Position numbers and translations under genes: made by a program. Shown piece by piece: positions 54,963 to 63,747 of a stretch of DNA of 64,000 nucleotides. The notes below the pieces were generated by a model. It made no database searches. It was not told the origin of the DNA and saw only the letters and a program-made list of their open reading frames with translations. Origin of the DNA: Pseudomonas oryzihabitans (GTDB lineage Bacteria; Pseudomonadota; Gammaproteobacteria; Pseudomonadales; Pseudomonadaceae). The stretch spans positions 3,260,001-3,324,000 of the forward strand of contig NZ_CP017024.1 of NCBI RefSeq assembly GCF_014522265.1, read 5' to 3'. Each line of letters begins with the position of its first letter. Position 1 is the stretch's first letter.

Positions 54963-56455
54963 GTGAGCAAGCTGTATATCGTCGTGGAACGCAAGGAAGA
55001 CTGGTCGTCCTACTATCCCAGCGAAGACGTCATCACCGCCCAGGAATACCTGGAACAATCCAACGAACAGGACAATGGCAAACGCGTGCAGGTGATCAAT
55101 CTCTGCCGCAGCCAGAAGTACCTCGGCCACGGCTACTACTGCTCGCTGCTCGCCGAAGCCCGGGGCACAAGGTCATCCCCTCGGTGCGCACCATCAGCGA
55201 ACTGGCGCGCAAGTCGCTCTATGGCCTGGCGCTGGAGGACCTGGACAAGCTGCTGACCAAGGCGCTGGCCGGTCATCCCTATGGCAGCGCCGACGGCTTC
55301 ACCCTCACGCTCTATTTCGGCAACACCGACATCGCGCCCCTGCAGGATCTGGCGCGCCAGGTGTTCGAGGCCTTTCCCTGTCCACTGCTGCTGGTGGAAT
55401 TCCGCCGCGATCGCGCCGGCTGGCACATCGGCGGCCTCAAGCTGGGCAGCATCCACAAGTTGCACGAACAGCAGGAAGATCAATTCGCCAACGCCCTCGA
55501 CGGCTTCAGTCGCCGCGTCTGGCTCAAGCCGGGGCGGCGCGAAAAATACCGTTTCGACCTGGCCATCCTGCACGACCCCAAGGAAGCCTTTCCGCCGTCA
55601 GATGCCAAGGCGCTGAAGAATTTCGTGCGCGTCGGCAAGCACCTGGGGCTGGACGTGGAGCTGATCGAAAAGAAGGATTACGCACGGCTGGGTGAATTCG
55701 ACGCCCTGTTCATCCGCGAGACCACCGCCATCGACCACCACACCTATCGCTTCGCCAAGAAGGCCGAAAGCGAGGGCCTGGTGGTGATGGACGATCCACG
55801 TTCCATCCTGAGATGCACCAACAAGGTCTATCTGGCCGACCTGCTGCGCGCCCACAAGCTGGACATGCCGGCGACCGAGATCCTCTACAAGGACAATCCC
55901 GGTCAACTCGAAGACCTCGGCGAGCGCCTGGGCTTTCCGCTGGTGCTGAAGATCCCCGACGGCTCCTTTTCCCGCGGCGTCATCAAGGTCGAGGACGCGG
56001 CGCAGCTGCGCAAGGCCAGCGCCGAACTGTTCGAACGCTCGGTGCTGCTGCTGGCCCAGGAGTTCTTCTACACCGAATACGACTGGCGCATCGGCGTGCT
56101 GAACCAGGAGCCGATCTTCGCCTGCCAGTACTTCATGTCCAAGGGGCACTGGCAGATCTACGACCACAGCGCCAGCGCCACCGAGGTCAGTGGCGATTTC
56201 CGTACCCTGGCAGTGCAGGACGCGCCCCATGCGGTGGTCGAGCTGGCGGTACGCACCGCCAACCTGATCGGCGATGATCTCTATGGCGTGGATCTCAAGC
56301 AGGCGGGCGACAAGCTGGCGGTGATCGAGGTCAACGACAATCCCAACATCGATTGCGGGGTCGAGGACCTGGTGCTCAAGGACGATCTCTACGCCCTGGT
56401 GCTGGAGGAATTCATCCGGCGGCTGGAGTCGCAACGCGGCGGACAGCCCTGGTAA
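54963..56455 (+). pseudogene. RimK-family ATP-grasp ligase, frameshifted as sequenced
   Basis: A RimK-like alpha-L-glutamate ligase of about 497 residues after repair. The N-terminal about 65 residues (SKLYIVVERKEDWSSYYPSE) are in one frame and the rest in another; one extra G in GGGG at 55162-55165 joins LLAEARG to HKVIPSVRTISEL. The ATP-grasp core has FPLVLKIPDGSFSRGVIKV, GDDLYGVDLKQ and the metal-binding VIEVNDNPNIDCGVED. The start is the GTG at 54963 with AGGAGG upstream. Such enzymes add amino acids to protein or peptide carboxylates. It is divergent from the GNAT/C39 gene. Confidence 0.82.
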
Positions 56456-56475
56456 CGCGCCAGGGTCGCGGAGGG

Positions 56476-56566
56476 GTAGGTTGGGTTGAGACGGCGCTAT
56501 TGTCGAAGCCCAACCTGGCAGGTTCGACCCAGGCTGTTGGGCTTCGCTGCGCTCAGCCCAACCTAC
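56476..56566. repeat. Long stem-loop repeat (91 bp), copy 1
   Basis: Outer arms GTAGGTTGGGTTGAG (56476-56490) and CTCAGCCCAACCTAC pair with one mismatch, and inner arms GAAGCCCAAC and GTTGGGCTTC pair perfectly. It lies between the convergent ATP-grasp and SEC-C genes and could terminate both. A second copy lies at 62425-62518. Confidence 0.8.
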
Positions 56567-56576
56567 CGGGAAGTGC

Positions 56577-56774
56577 TCAGGCGCCGTGGCACTTCTTGAA
56601 TTTCTTCTCGCTGCCGCACGGGCAGGGATCGTTGCGACCCACTTCCTTCAGCGGATTGCGCACCGGCTCCTGGGCCGGGCCATGGTTGCAGTGCGGGCCG
56701 TGCACATGGTGCGCATGGCCATGATCGTGGTCATGGTCGTGATTACAATCGGGACCGTGGACGTGTTGGTTCAT
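56577..56774 (-). CDS. His-rich SEC-C motif protein
   Basis: A 65-residue protein. The first 35 residues are histidine-rich with repeated HGPDCNH/HGPHCNH units. The C-terminal SEC-C zinc motif is [16 protein letters not shown], the last ligand being histidine as in SecA. Such small proteins bind zinc or another metal and probably serve as metal or ribosome-associated accessory factors. Its start is one base before the stop of the lipoprotein gene, suggesting coupling. Confidence 0.85.
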   Translation of the reverse strand: MNQHVHGPDCNHDHDHDHGHAHHVHGPHCNHGPAQEPVRNPLKEVGRNDPCPCGSEKKFKKCHGA

Positions 56775-56775
56775 C

Positions 56776-57258
56776 TCATAACTCCGGGATGTAGGCGCCA
56801 GGCACGAACTGCCCCTGGCGAGAAAAATGGACGCTGCGCCCGAACAGCCAGCCGGTCTTCACCCGACCGCGCAGCCGATAGTTGATCGGCTGGTTGGGGT
56901 CTTCCAGCATGCGACCGACGTCCTTCACATAGCGCCACAGATTGGTCTGCACCGGCACTGAGAAGCTGCGCTGACCGTTGGCCGGCACCGACGAATGCAG
57001 GTTGGCGGTCCCCTGGGACAGCAGCAGATCGTTCAGGTAGACGGTATAGGCCAGGCTGCGCACGGGCAGGGTGCTGTCGTTGGGATTCTGGACGCGGAAG
57101 TGCAGCACGAAGTCCTGGCTCCACAGCCGTGCGCGGATCAGCTCCACGCCGGTCAGTTCGACCTGGGGCTCCTCATAGTTGCGCCCGATGTAGGTACAAC
57201 CGCCAAGGCTGCTCAGCAGGACGCCGAGCAGGGTGATGAACAAGGCCTGGCGAAGCAT
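56776..57258 (-). CDS. LEA type 2 (WHy domain) lipoprotein
   Basis: A 160-residue lipoprotein. The signal peptide ends in SSLGGC, giving an N-terminal lipid-modified cysteine. The mature part contains a WHy/LEA-2 domain, seen in [20 protein letters not shown] and [23 protein letters not shown]-2 proteins stabilise membranes during water stress. The ATG at 57258 has GGGAG six bases upstream; an ATG at 57327 would place 23 charged residues before the signal peptide. Confidence 0.85.
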   Translation of the reverse strand: MLRQALFITLLGVLLSSLGGCTYIGRNYEEPQVELTGVELIRARLWSQDFVLHFRVQNPNDSTLPVRSLAYTVYLNDLLLSQGTANLHSSVPANGQRSFSVPVQTNLWRYVKDVGRMLEDPNQPINYRLRGRVKTGWLFGRSVHFSRQGQFVPGAYIPEL

Positions 57259-57333
57259 GCGGCACTCCCGTTTTCTGCGCAGTTTAACAAGCACCGATTG
57301 CTGCACAAGTCGGGGCCGCTTCGGCACAGGCTA

Positions 57334-57357
57334 ACAAAAAAACGCCTGGGCCAGGCG
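57334..57357 (-). terminator. Intrinsic terminator on the minus strand
   Basis: On the minus strand CGCCTGGCCCAGGCG (57357-57343) forms a tight palindrome followed by TTTTTTTG. It is oriented to stop transcription arriving from the right, opposite to the gene at 57428, so it would end antisense or read-through RNA coming from the YchJ side. The one-base centre makes a small loop, so strength is uncertain. Confidence 0.55.
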
Positions 57358-57427
57358 ACCGTGCGGACTGGACCCCTCCGGCGCGACGTTGCATCCTGCA
57401 GCTCTTGCCGTGACCGAGGAGGTCGTC

Positions 57428-57988
57428 ATGTCCGCTGTGCTCTATGAAATCGCCTTCCAGGGCGAGCTGGTCGCTGGCGCCGATGCGCAGCAGACCCGAC
57501 AGAATCTGATGCGGCTGTTTCAGGCGGATGAACAGCGCATCGCCGTGCTCTTCTCCGGTCGCCGCATGATCATCAAGAATCGTCTCGACGCCGCCACCGC
57601 CGAGCGCTATCGCGCCACCCTGGCCCAGGCCGGGGCGCGGGTCGAGGTGGCGCCCATGGCCGAGACGGGCGAGCCGGCTGCGGCACCCGTCGAGACCCAA
57701 GAGCCAGCCGCCACCGCACCTACCGCCGCGTCTGCCGCCGAGCGCGGGTCGCTGTCGGTCGCGCCCCGGGATGCCGTGATGGCGGCCTTCGTCGATGTCC
57801 AGGCACCGGATTTCGGCCTGGCTCCGGTGGGCGCCGATCTCCAGGACGAGGCCGCACCGGTAGCACCGTCGCGGGTCGATCTGTCGCACCTGAGTCTGGC
57901 GCCGGTGGGCAGCGACCTGGGCCCGGCCTCCGAGCCACTGCCCGTGGCGGTCCCGGATACCGATCACCTGACGCTGGTCAGGGAATAG
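57428..57988 (+). CDS. Hypothetical protein, Ala/Pro-rich C-terminus
   Basis: A 186-residue protein. The N-terminal about 75 residues (YEIAFQGELVAGADAQQTRQ, then VLFSGRRMIIKNRLDAATAE) form a compact domain met in pseudomonad membrane-associated proteins of unknown function. The remainder is low-complexity Ala/Pro/Val with two repeats, LAPVGADL and LAPVGSDL, spaced about 35 residues apart. There is no signal peptide or membrane helix. GAGGAGG lies six bases before the ATG at 57428. I do not assign a function. Confidence 0.65.
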   Translation: MSAVLYEIAFQGELVAGADAQQTRQNLMRLFQADEQRIAVLFSGRRMIIKNRLDAATAERYRATLAQAGARVEVAPMAETGEPAAAPVETQEPAATAPTAASAAERGSLSVAPRDAVMAAFVDVQAPDFGLAPVGADLQDEAAPVAPSRVDLSHLSLAPVGSDLGPASEPLPVAVPDTDHLTLVRE

Positions 57989-58000
57989 GCGCGGTCGGCG

Positions 58001-58474
58001 CTACAGGAAGCCGGCGCAGCACTTCTTGAACTTGGCGCCGCTGCCGCACAGGCAGGCGTCGTTGCGGCCTGGCAGGGGTCTGGCGGTCGGATCGAGAAAG
58101 TACCAGCGCCCCTCGCGCTGGACGAAGCCCGAGCGCTCTTCATGACGATGTGCGCCGCGCCCATCCTCCCAGCGCGCCACGAAGCTGACCCGCGCATGGT
58201 CAGGATCGCCGGGCTCGGGGCGATGCTCCAGTACCTGCAGACCCTGCCAGCGACTGCCCAGACTCCAGGCCGTCAGCGCTTCCCTGTCCAGCAGCGCCTG
58301 CTGCGCGGGGGCCGTGGTGGCCACGAGATAGTCGATCAGCCCCAGCGCATAGGCGCTGTAGCGCGAACGCATCAGGCGCTCGGCATCGGGCGCCGGCGTG
58401 CCGGCATGAAAGGCGCCGCAACAGTCGCCAAGCGACAGGTCCGAGCCACAGGGGCAGGGGGCCATGGAATGCAT
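58001..58474 (-). CDS. ychJ: YchJ family SEC-C protein
   Basis: A 157-residue protein with SEC-C zinc motifs at both ends: [13 protein letters not shown] near the N-terminus and [13 protein letters not shown] at the C-terminus. The middle ([20 protein letters not shown]) is the YchJ-type NTF2-like domain. The role of YchJ is unknown but the family is conserved. I use the ATG at 58474; ATG 58465 is possible. It lies one base after the next gene on this strand, so the two are co-transcribed. Confidence 0.85.
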   Translation of the reverse strand: MHSMAPCPCGSDLSLGDCCGAFHAGTPAPDAERLMRSRYSAYALGLIDYLVATTAPAQQALLDREALTAWSLGSRWQGLQVLEHRPEPGDPDHARVSFVARWEDGRGAHRHEERSGFVQREGRWYFLDPTARPLPGRNDACLCGSGAKFKKCCAGFL

Positions 58475-58475
58475 C

Positions 58476-58973
58476 TCACCACCAGTACTTGCCGAAATTC
58501 TGCGGATTGGCCCAGAACCGGGCATTGAGCCAGTCCGGGACCTGCTTGTAGTCGTGCAGATCATAGCTGAACAGGGTGACTACCTGGCCGTCCCGGGCGA
58601 AGCGCTCGCTGGCCTGCAGGGCCAGGGCGTAGAAATCCGTCAGCTGCCATTCGCTGGCGGCCAGGTCCACCAGCACGGCCAGCCGCGAGGTGTTGAGGTT
58701 GCGCAGGCCGCCGAGCAATTCGCGGCCCGTTCGCAGCGGCAGATGTTCCAGGCAATCGGCGAGGATCACCAGATCGTAGCGTTCGGCCAGTAGGCTCGGC
58801 TCGTCCAGGGGGACCGCGGCCTGCACCAGCTGGCAGTGGGGATGGGCCTCGGCATAGGCCTGCAGCGCCGGTAGCGGCTCACGCGCGACGCAGAGCAGAC
58901 GTGCCGGGCGATGATGGTCGAGCAGGCTTGCCAGAGCCTGTTGCGGGGTACGGGACGAGAATATGTTTGCCAT
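58476..58973 (-). CDS. DUF6231-like / methyltransferase-fold protein
   Basis: A 165-residue protein with a Rossmann-like core: [32 protein letters not shown] and [20 protein letters not shown]. The DCLEHL segment is like motif IV of class I methyltransferases, but the glycine-rich AdoMet loop is absent, so activity is doubtful. The ATG at 58973 is chosen with AGGG just upstream. It is the first gene of a two-gene unit with ychJ. Confidence 0.65.
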   Translation of the reverse strand: MANIFSSRTPQQALASLLDHHRPARLLCVAREPLPALQAYAEAHPHCQLVQAAVPLDEPSLLAERYDLVILADCLEHLPLRTGRELLGGLRNLNTSRLAVLVDLAASEWQLTDFYALALQASERFARDGQVVTLFSYDLHDYKQVPDWLNARFWANPQNFGKYWW

Positions 58974-59108
58974 TAAGGGAACCCTAATCAAATCGCGATT
59001 GACTAAGCAACCAGCGTTGTCAAGATGTGTACGCCACCATTAGTCTGACAGCGCACTACAACGAAAGACGAGCCTAACTCGCGGTACCTGGTCTATAGGA
59101 GACCCTTC

Positions 59109-59768
59109 ATGAGCAAGAGCATCGCAAGGACAGCTTTACCCCTCATCCTGGCAAGCACCGTGCTGGCCGGTTGCGCGGGCGGCGTACAGAAATCCGATTG
59201 GCCGGTGTGCGCTGCGGTCGGCGCCCTGGTCGGCGGTGCGGCCGGCGCTACCCAGAGCGGTAACGTCGCCGGCATGGCGGCCCTGGGCATAGGTACCACC
59301 GCTGGCGCCTATTGCTGGGTGCACGGCAAGGGCAACGAGCAGGTCGCCCGCATGGAGCCCGCTCCGGCCCCGGCTCCGGCGCCCGCACCGGCTCCCGCGC
59401 CGGCACCGCTGCCCAAGCAGGAAGTGATCACTGCGCGTGATCTGCACTTCGCCTTCGATTCCGCCGAAGTCAGTCCGCAGGATCGTGCTCAGCTCGACGG
59501 TATCGCCGGTCGTCTGCGTGGCGAAGCCGCCAGCACTCGTCTGTCGATCACCGGCCATACCGACAGCAAGGGTACCGACGCCTACAACCAGCGTCTGTCC
59601 GAGCGTCGCGCCAAGTCGGTCAGCAACTACCTGGTCCAGGCCGGTGTGCCGGCAGCCAGCATCGTCTCCGTGAAAGGCATGGGCGAGCGTCAGCCGATCG
59701 CCACCAACGAGACCGCTGAAGGCCGTGCCACCAACCGCCGCGTCGAAATCCAGATCGACCGCGAGTGA
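59109..59768 (+). CDS. OmpA-family lipoprotein
   Basis: A 219-residue lipoprotein. The signal peptide ends in STVLAGC. A glycine-rich segment (GALVGGAAGATQSGN) and an Ala-Pro repeat linker (residues about 83-101) lead to a C-terminal OmpA domain with the peptidoglycan-binding segment GHTDSKGTDAYNQRLSERRA. It would anchor the outer membrane to the cell wall. It ends in an intrinsic terminator. Length and domain order are normal. Confidence 0.92.
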   Translation: MSKSIARTALPLILASTVLAGCAGGVQKSDWPVCAAVGALVGGAAGATQSGNVAGMAALGIGTTAGAYCWVHGKGNEQVARMEPAPAPAPAPAPAPAPAPLPKQEVITARDLHFAFDSAEVSPQDRAQLDGIAGRLRGEAASTRLSITGHTDSKGTDAYNQRLSERRAKSVSNYLVQAGVPAASIVSVKGMGERQPIATNETAEGRATNRRVEIQIDRE

Positions 59769-59774
59769 TGCATC

Positions 59775-59808
59775 GGCGGCGGACCTAGGTCCGCCGCCTT
59801 TACTTTTT
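59775..59808 (+). terminator. Intrinsic terminator after the OmpA-family gene
   Basis: A perfect 11-bp stem GGCGGCGGACC (59775-59785) / GGTCCGCCGCC (59788-59798) with a 2-base centre is followed by TTTACTTTTT. Confidence 0.9.
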
Positions 59809-59858
59809 CCGGCTCCAGGCGTTATGGTCCGATCCATCTCGTCCTCCTGCTGGAATCC

Positions 59859-60119
59859 ATGAAAACCCTGTCCCTCACCGGCAAAGTCCTCCTCCTGCTG
59901 TTCTGGCTCGCCGCAGCCGCCGCTGTCGCCCTGCCTCTCGCTCGCCCGTTCCCCCAATTGCTCGCCCTGGTCGCCCTGGCCCTGCTGCTGCTGCACCTGG
60001 GTGAAGTCTTCGCCAGCCGTCGTGCCCTGCGCCTGCGCCGCCATCCCTGGCTCGATCGTCTGAGCCTGCTGATCTTCGGCGCCTTTCATCGGCTGCCGCC
60101 CCAGCTGCCGGGCGCCTGA
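59859..60119 (+). CDS. DUF1145 family small membrane protein
   Basis: An 86-residue inner-membrane protein with two hydrophobic helices (VLLLLFWLAAAAAVALPLA and LLALVALALLLLHLGEVF) and a conserved basic C-terminus (RRHPWLDRLSLLIFGAFHR). It matches the DUF1145 family, whose function is unknown. It lies between the OmpA-type terminator and the dinG promoter and probably has its own promoter. Confidence 0.8.
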   Translation: MKTLSLTGKVLLLLFWLAAAAAVALPLARPFPQLLALVALALLLLHLGEVFASRRALRLRRHPWLDRLSLLIFGAFHRLPPQLPGA

Positions 60120-60189
60120 GCGGCCTGCGACCTCAACGTCGGGCGCATCCTGACGACAGGCGCGTTATCATAGCGCCCAAGATCCATTA

Positions 60190-60205
60190 CTGTAGATGCA
60201 TACAG
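60190..60205. promoter_or_regulatory. LexA (SOS) box upstream of dinG
   Basis: CTGTAGATGCATACAG matches the gammaproteobacterial LexA consensus CTGT-N8-ACAG with perfect outer half-sites. It is 50 bp upstream of the dinG start, a normal operator position. Confidence 0.9.
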
Positions 60206-60254
60206 TGCTCGTCCGCCGGACGGGGCGCTGCTTTGCCATCGCCCGGAACCAGGC

Positions 60255-62399
60255 ATGCTCAGCACCGAACTCAAGACCCAGATCCAGGGCGCCTACACGC
60301 GTTTCCTCGAAGCCAAGTCGCTCAAGCCACGCTATGGCCAGCGCCTGATGATCGCGGAGACCGCCAAGGGCCTGGGTGGCATCGCCCAGGACGAGGAGGG
60401 CCATCGCGAAGGCGAGCCCGCCGTGGTGGCGGTGGAGGCGGGTACCGGTACCGGCAAGACCGTGGCCTATGCCCTGGCCGCCATTCCCGTGGCCAAGGCG
60501 GCCGGCAAGCGGCTGGTGATCGCCACGGCGACGGTGGCGCTGCAGGAGCAGATCGTGCACAAGGACCTGCCGGACATCCTGCGCAACAGCGGACTGTCCT
60601 TCAGCTTCGCGCTGGCCAAGGGCCGGGGGCGTTACCTGTGCCTGTCCAAGCTGGACATGCTGCTGCAGGAGGGTCAGGCGCAGAACGCCACCGCCCAGCT
60701 GTTCGCCGAGGATGGCTTCAAGATCGATGTGGACGAGGCGTCCAACGAACTGTTCGGCAAGATGATCGAGCGCCTGGCCGGCAATCGCTGGGACGGTGAT
60801 CGTGACAGCTGGCCGGAGGCCATCGAGGACGTCCAGTGGTCGCGCATCACCACCGACCATAGCCAGTGCACCAATCGTCACTGCCCGAATTTCCAGCAGT
60901 GCGCCTTCTACCGGGCGCGCGAAGGCATGACCAAGGTCGATGTCATCGTCACCAACCATGACCTGGTGCTGGCCGACCTGGCCCTGGGCGGCGGCGCCAT
61001 CCTGCCCGATCCCCGCGACACCCTCTATGTGTTCGACGAAGGCCACCACCTGCCGGACAAGGCCATCGGCCACTTCGCCCACTTCACCCGGCTGAGATCC
61101 ACCGCCGAGTGGCTGGAGCAGATCGCCAAGAATCTCACCAAGCTGCTGGCCCAGCATCCGCTGCCGGGTGATCTCGGTCGCCTGGTCGAGCAGGTGCCGG
61201 AGCTGGCGCGGGAGATCCGCACCCAGCAGCAGTTCATGTTCACCGCCTGCGAAGCCCTGGCGGATTTTCGCGCGGGCGAGGACATGGAAGGCCGCGAGCG
61301 GCCGCGGCACAGATTCGTCGGCGGGGTGATCCCCGAAGACCTGCGCGAGATGGGCATCGAGCTCAAGAAGGGCTTCGCCAAGCTTACCGACCTGTTCACC
61401 CGCCTGACCGAGATGCTCAAGCAGGCCATGGATGGCGAATCCAGCATCGGTCTGGCCAGCTACCAGGCCGAGGAGTGGTATCCGCTGTTCGGTAGTCTGC
61501 TGGCGCGCGCCCAGGGCAACTGGGAGTTGTGGACGGCCTTTACCTGCGAAGACCCGGAAGACAGCCCGCCCATGGCGCGCTGGATGACCCTGGCCGAAAC
61601 GGGTTCGCTGTACGACATCGAGGTCAACGCCAGCCCCATCCTCGCCGCCGAGATGCTGCGCCGTCACCTGTGGAACGTCGCCTTCGGCGCCCTGGTGACT
61701 TCGGCGACCCTGACCGCCCTGGGCACCTTCGACCGCTTTCGCATGAGATCCGGCCTGCCGCGCTCGGCGGCCACCGCCGTGGTGCCCAGTCCGTTCCGTC
61801 ACGCCGAGGCTGGGGTGCTGCGGGTGCCGGATCTCAAGGCCGATCCGCGCAACGCTGCCGAGCACACCGCGGCCATCGTCCGCGAATTGCCGGCGATGCT
61901 CGAAGGCGCGCGTGGCGCCCTGGTGCTGTTTTCCTCGCGGCGGCAGATGCAGGACGTCTTCGACGGCCTGGAACGGGACTGGCGCAAGCGGGTGCTGATC
62001 CAGGGCAACCTGTCCAAGCAGGAGACCCTGAACAAGCACAGGAAGCGTGTCGACGATGGCGAGGCCAGCGTGCTGTTCGGCCTGGCCAGCTTCGCCGAGG
62101 GGGTCGACCTGCCCGGCGCCTATTGCGAGCATGTGGTCATCGCCAAGATTCCCTTCGCCGTACCCGACGATCCGGTGGAAGCCGCCCTGGCCGAGTGGAT
62201 CGAGGCGCGCGGCGGCAATCCCTTCATGGAGATCGCCGTGCCCGACGCTTCCTTGCGGCTGATCCAGGCCTGCGGTCGGCTGCTGCGCACCGAGCAGGAC
62301 AGCGGCACCATCTCGCTGCTGGATCGCCGTCTGGTGACCCAGCGCTACGGCAAGGCCATCCTCAATGCGCTGCCGCCGTTTCGGCGGGAGATTCAATAA
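60255..62399 (+). CDS. dinG: ATP-dependent DNA helicase DinG
   Basis: A 714-residue XPD-like superfamily 2 helicase. Walker A is VEAGTGTGKTVAYAL, the iron-sulfur cysteines are in GRGRYLC and CTNRHCPNFQQC, the Walker B box is VFDEGHHLPD, motif III is SATLTALG and motif VI QACGRLLRTE. DinG unwinds D-loops, R-loops and forked DNA in repair and replication-transcription conflicts. A LexA box 50 bp upstream places it in the SOS regulon. Confidence 0.96.
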   Translation: MLSTELKTQIQGAYTRFLEAKSLKPRYGQRLMIAETAKGLGGIAQDEEGHREGEPAVVAVEAGTGTGKTVAYALAAIPVAKAAGKRLVIATATVALQEQIVHKDLPDILRNSGLSFSFALAKGRGRYLCLSKLDMLLQEGQAQNATAQLFAEDGFKIDVDEASNELFGKMIERLAGNRWDGDRDSWPEAIEDVQWSRITTDHSQCTNRHCPNFQQCAFYRAREGMTKVDVIVTNHDLVLADLALGGGAILPDPRDTLYVFDEGHHLPDKAIGHFAHFTRLRSTAEWLEQIAKNLTKLLAQHPLPGDLGRLVEQVPELAREIRTQQQFMFTACEALADFRAGEDMEGRERPRHRFVGGVIPEDLREMGIELKKGFAKLTDLFTRLTEMLKQAMDGESSIGLASYQAEEWYPLFGSLLARAQGNWELWTAFTCEDPEDSPPMARWMTLAETGSLYDIEVNASPILAAEMLRRHLWNVAFGALVTSATLTALGTFDRFRMRSGLPRSAATAVVPSPFRHAEAGVLRVPDLKADPRNAAEHTAAIVRELPAMLEGARGALVLFSSRRQMQDVFDGLERDWRKRVLIQGNLSKQETLNKHRKRVDDGEASVLFGLASFAEGVDLPGAYCEHVVIAKIPFAVPDDPVEAALAEWIEARGGNPFMEIAVPDASLRLIQACGRLLRTEQDSGTISLLDRRLVTQRYGKAILNALPPFRREIQ

Positions 62400-62424
62400 G
62401 AGGTGGCCCTGGCTGCGACAAGCC

Positions 62425-62518
62425 GTAGGTTGGGCTGAGACGGCTCTATCGTCGAAGCCCAACAGATCCGGCCCCGAGGCAACAGCTGTTGGGCTTCGCT
62501 ACGCTCAACCCAACCTAC
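62425..62518. repeat. Long stem-loop repeat (94 bp), copy 2
   Basis: Same family as 56476-56566: outer arms GTAGGTTGGGCTGAG and CTCAACCCAACCTAC, inner arms GAAGCCCAAC and GTTGGGCTTC. The centre sequence differs between copies, so the palindromic arms are what is conserved. It follows dinG and may end its transcript. Confidence 0.8.
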
Positions 62519-62593
62519 CGCGACCTTTGGCAGTGGCCGTATCAGCGGACCGTCTGACCCACGGCGCCAGCGCATCACCCGTAAGGAAAACCC

Positions 62594-63738
62594 ATGACCG
62601 TCCACGGCTATCACGACCTGAGATTCGAATCCGTCCGCGAGGCCTTCGCCGAGTTGTTGGCCGCCGGGCAGACCCGCGGGGCGGCGCTGTGCGTCCAGGT
62701 CGGCGGTGAAACGGTGCTGGATCTCTGGGGCGGCATGGCCGACAAGGACGGTCAGACGCCCTGGCACACCGATACCCTGCTCAATCTGTTCTCCTGCACC
62801 AAGGCCTTCACCGCGGTGGCGGCGCTGCAGCTGGTGGAGGAGGGCAAGCTGGCCCTCGATGCCCCGGTCGCCGAACGCTGGCCGGAATTCGCCACCGCCG
62901 GCAAGGCCGACGTTACGCTGCGACAGCTGCTCAGCCACAGATCCGGCGTCTCCGCCTTGCGCGAACGCCTGGCGGGTGACGCCCTGTACGACTGGGACAC
63001 CATGACCGCCGCGGTCGCCGCCGAGGCACCCTGGTGGACGCCCGGCACCGCCCATGGCTATGCCCCCATCACCTTTGGCTGGCTGCTGGGCGAACTGATC
63101 CGTCGCGCCGACGGCCGTGGCCCGGGCGAGGCCATCGTGGCCCGGACCGCCGAGCGCCTGGGCCTGGATTTTCACATCGGCCTGCCGGCCAGCGAAGACG
63201 AGCGCGTCGCCCATATCGTGCGGGCAAGGGCGTGCTGGGCGATGCCGCTGCGCAGCGCCTGCTCAAGACCACCCTGAGCGACCCCGTGGCGCTGCCGACC
63301 CTGGCCTTTGGCAATCCAGCCGGGGTGCTCACCAGCACCAACAAGGCCGAATGGCGGCGCTTCCAGCAGCCGGCGGCCAACGGCCACGGCCATGCGCGCA
63401 GTCTGGCGGGCTTCTATGCCGGTCTGCTGGCCGGCGATCTGCTGGAATGGGAGACACTGAGCGAGGCTCTGGTGGAGCACAGTCAGGGCGAGGACCGCAC
63501 CCTGCTCACGCCGACCCGCTTCGGGCTGGGCTTCATGCTCGACCAGCCGGACCAGGCCAATGCCACCTATGGTCTCGGCCCTCAGGCCTTCGGCCATCCG
63601 GGGGCGGGTGGCTCGACCGGCTTCGCCGATCCGGAGCGCGAGGTGGCCTTCGGCTTCGTCACCAATACCCTGGGGCCCTACGTGCTGATGGACCCACGCG
63701 CCCAGGCCCTGGCGCGCGCGGTAGGGGAGTGCCTCTAG
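62594..63738 (+). pseudogene. Serine beta-lactamase/EstB-like hydrolase, frameshifted as sequenced
   Basis: A class C beta-lactamase-fold hydrolase of about 381 residues after repair. The nucleophile motif S-x-x-K is SCTKAFTAVAAL near residue 67, the second-motif tyrosine is in GTAHGYAPITFGWL, and the C-terminal GHPGAGGSTG replaces KTG, as in EstB esterases. There is no signal peptide, so an esterase or peptidase role is likelier than resistance. The frame breaks at the GGG run 63222-63224; one extra G joins AHIVR to GKGVLGDAAAQRLL. Confidence 0.8.
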
Positions 63739-63747
63739 GGCGGTCGG

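Noticed and set aside
62594-63738. Antibiotic-resistance beta-lactamase (AmpC)
   Set aside because: No signal peptide, and the third motif is GHPGAGG rather than KTG, as in EstB-type esterases.
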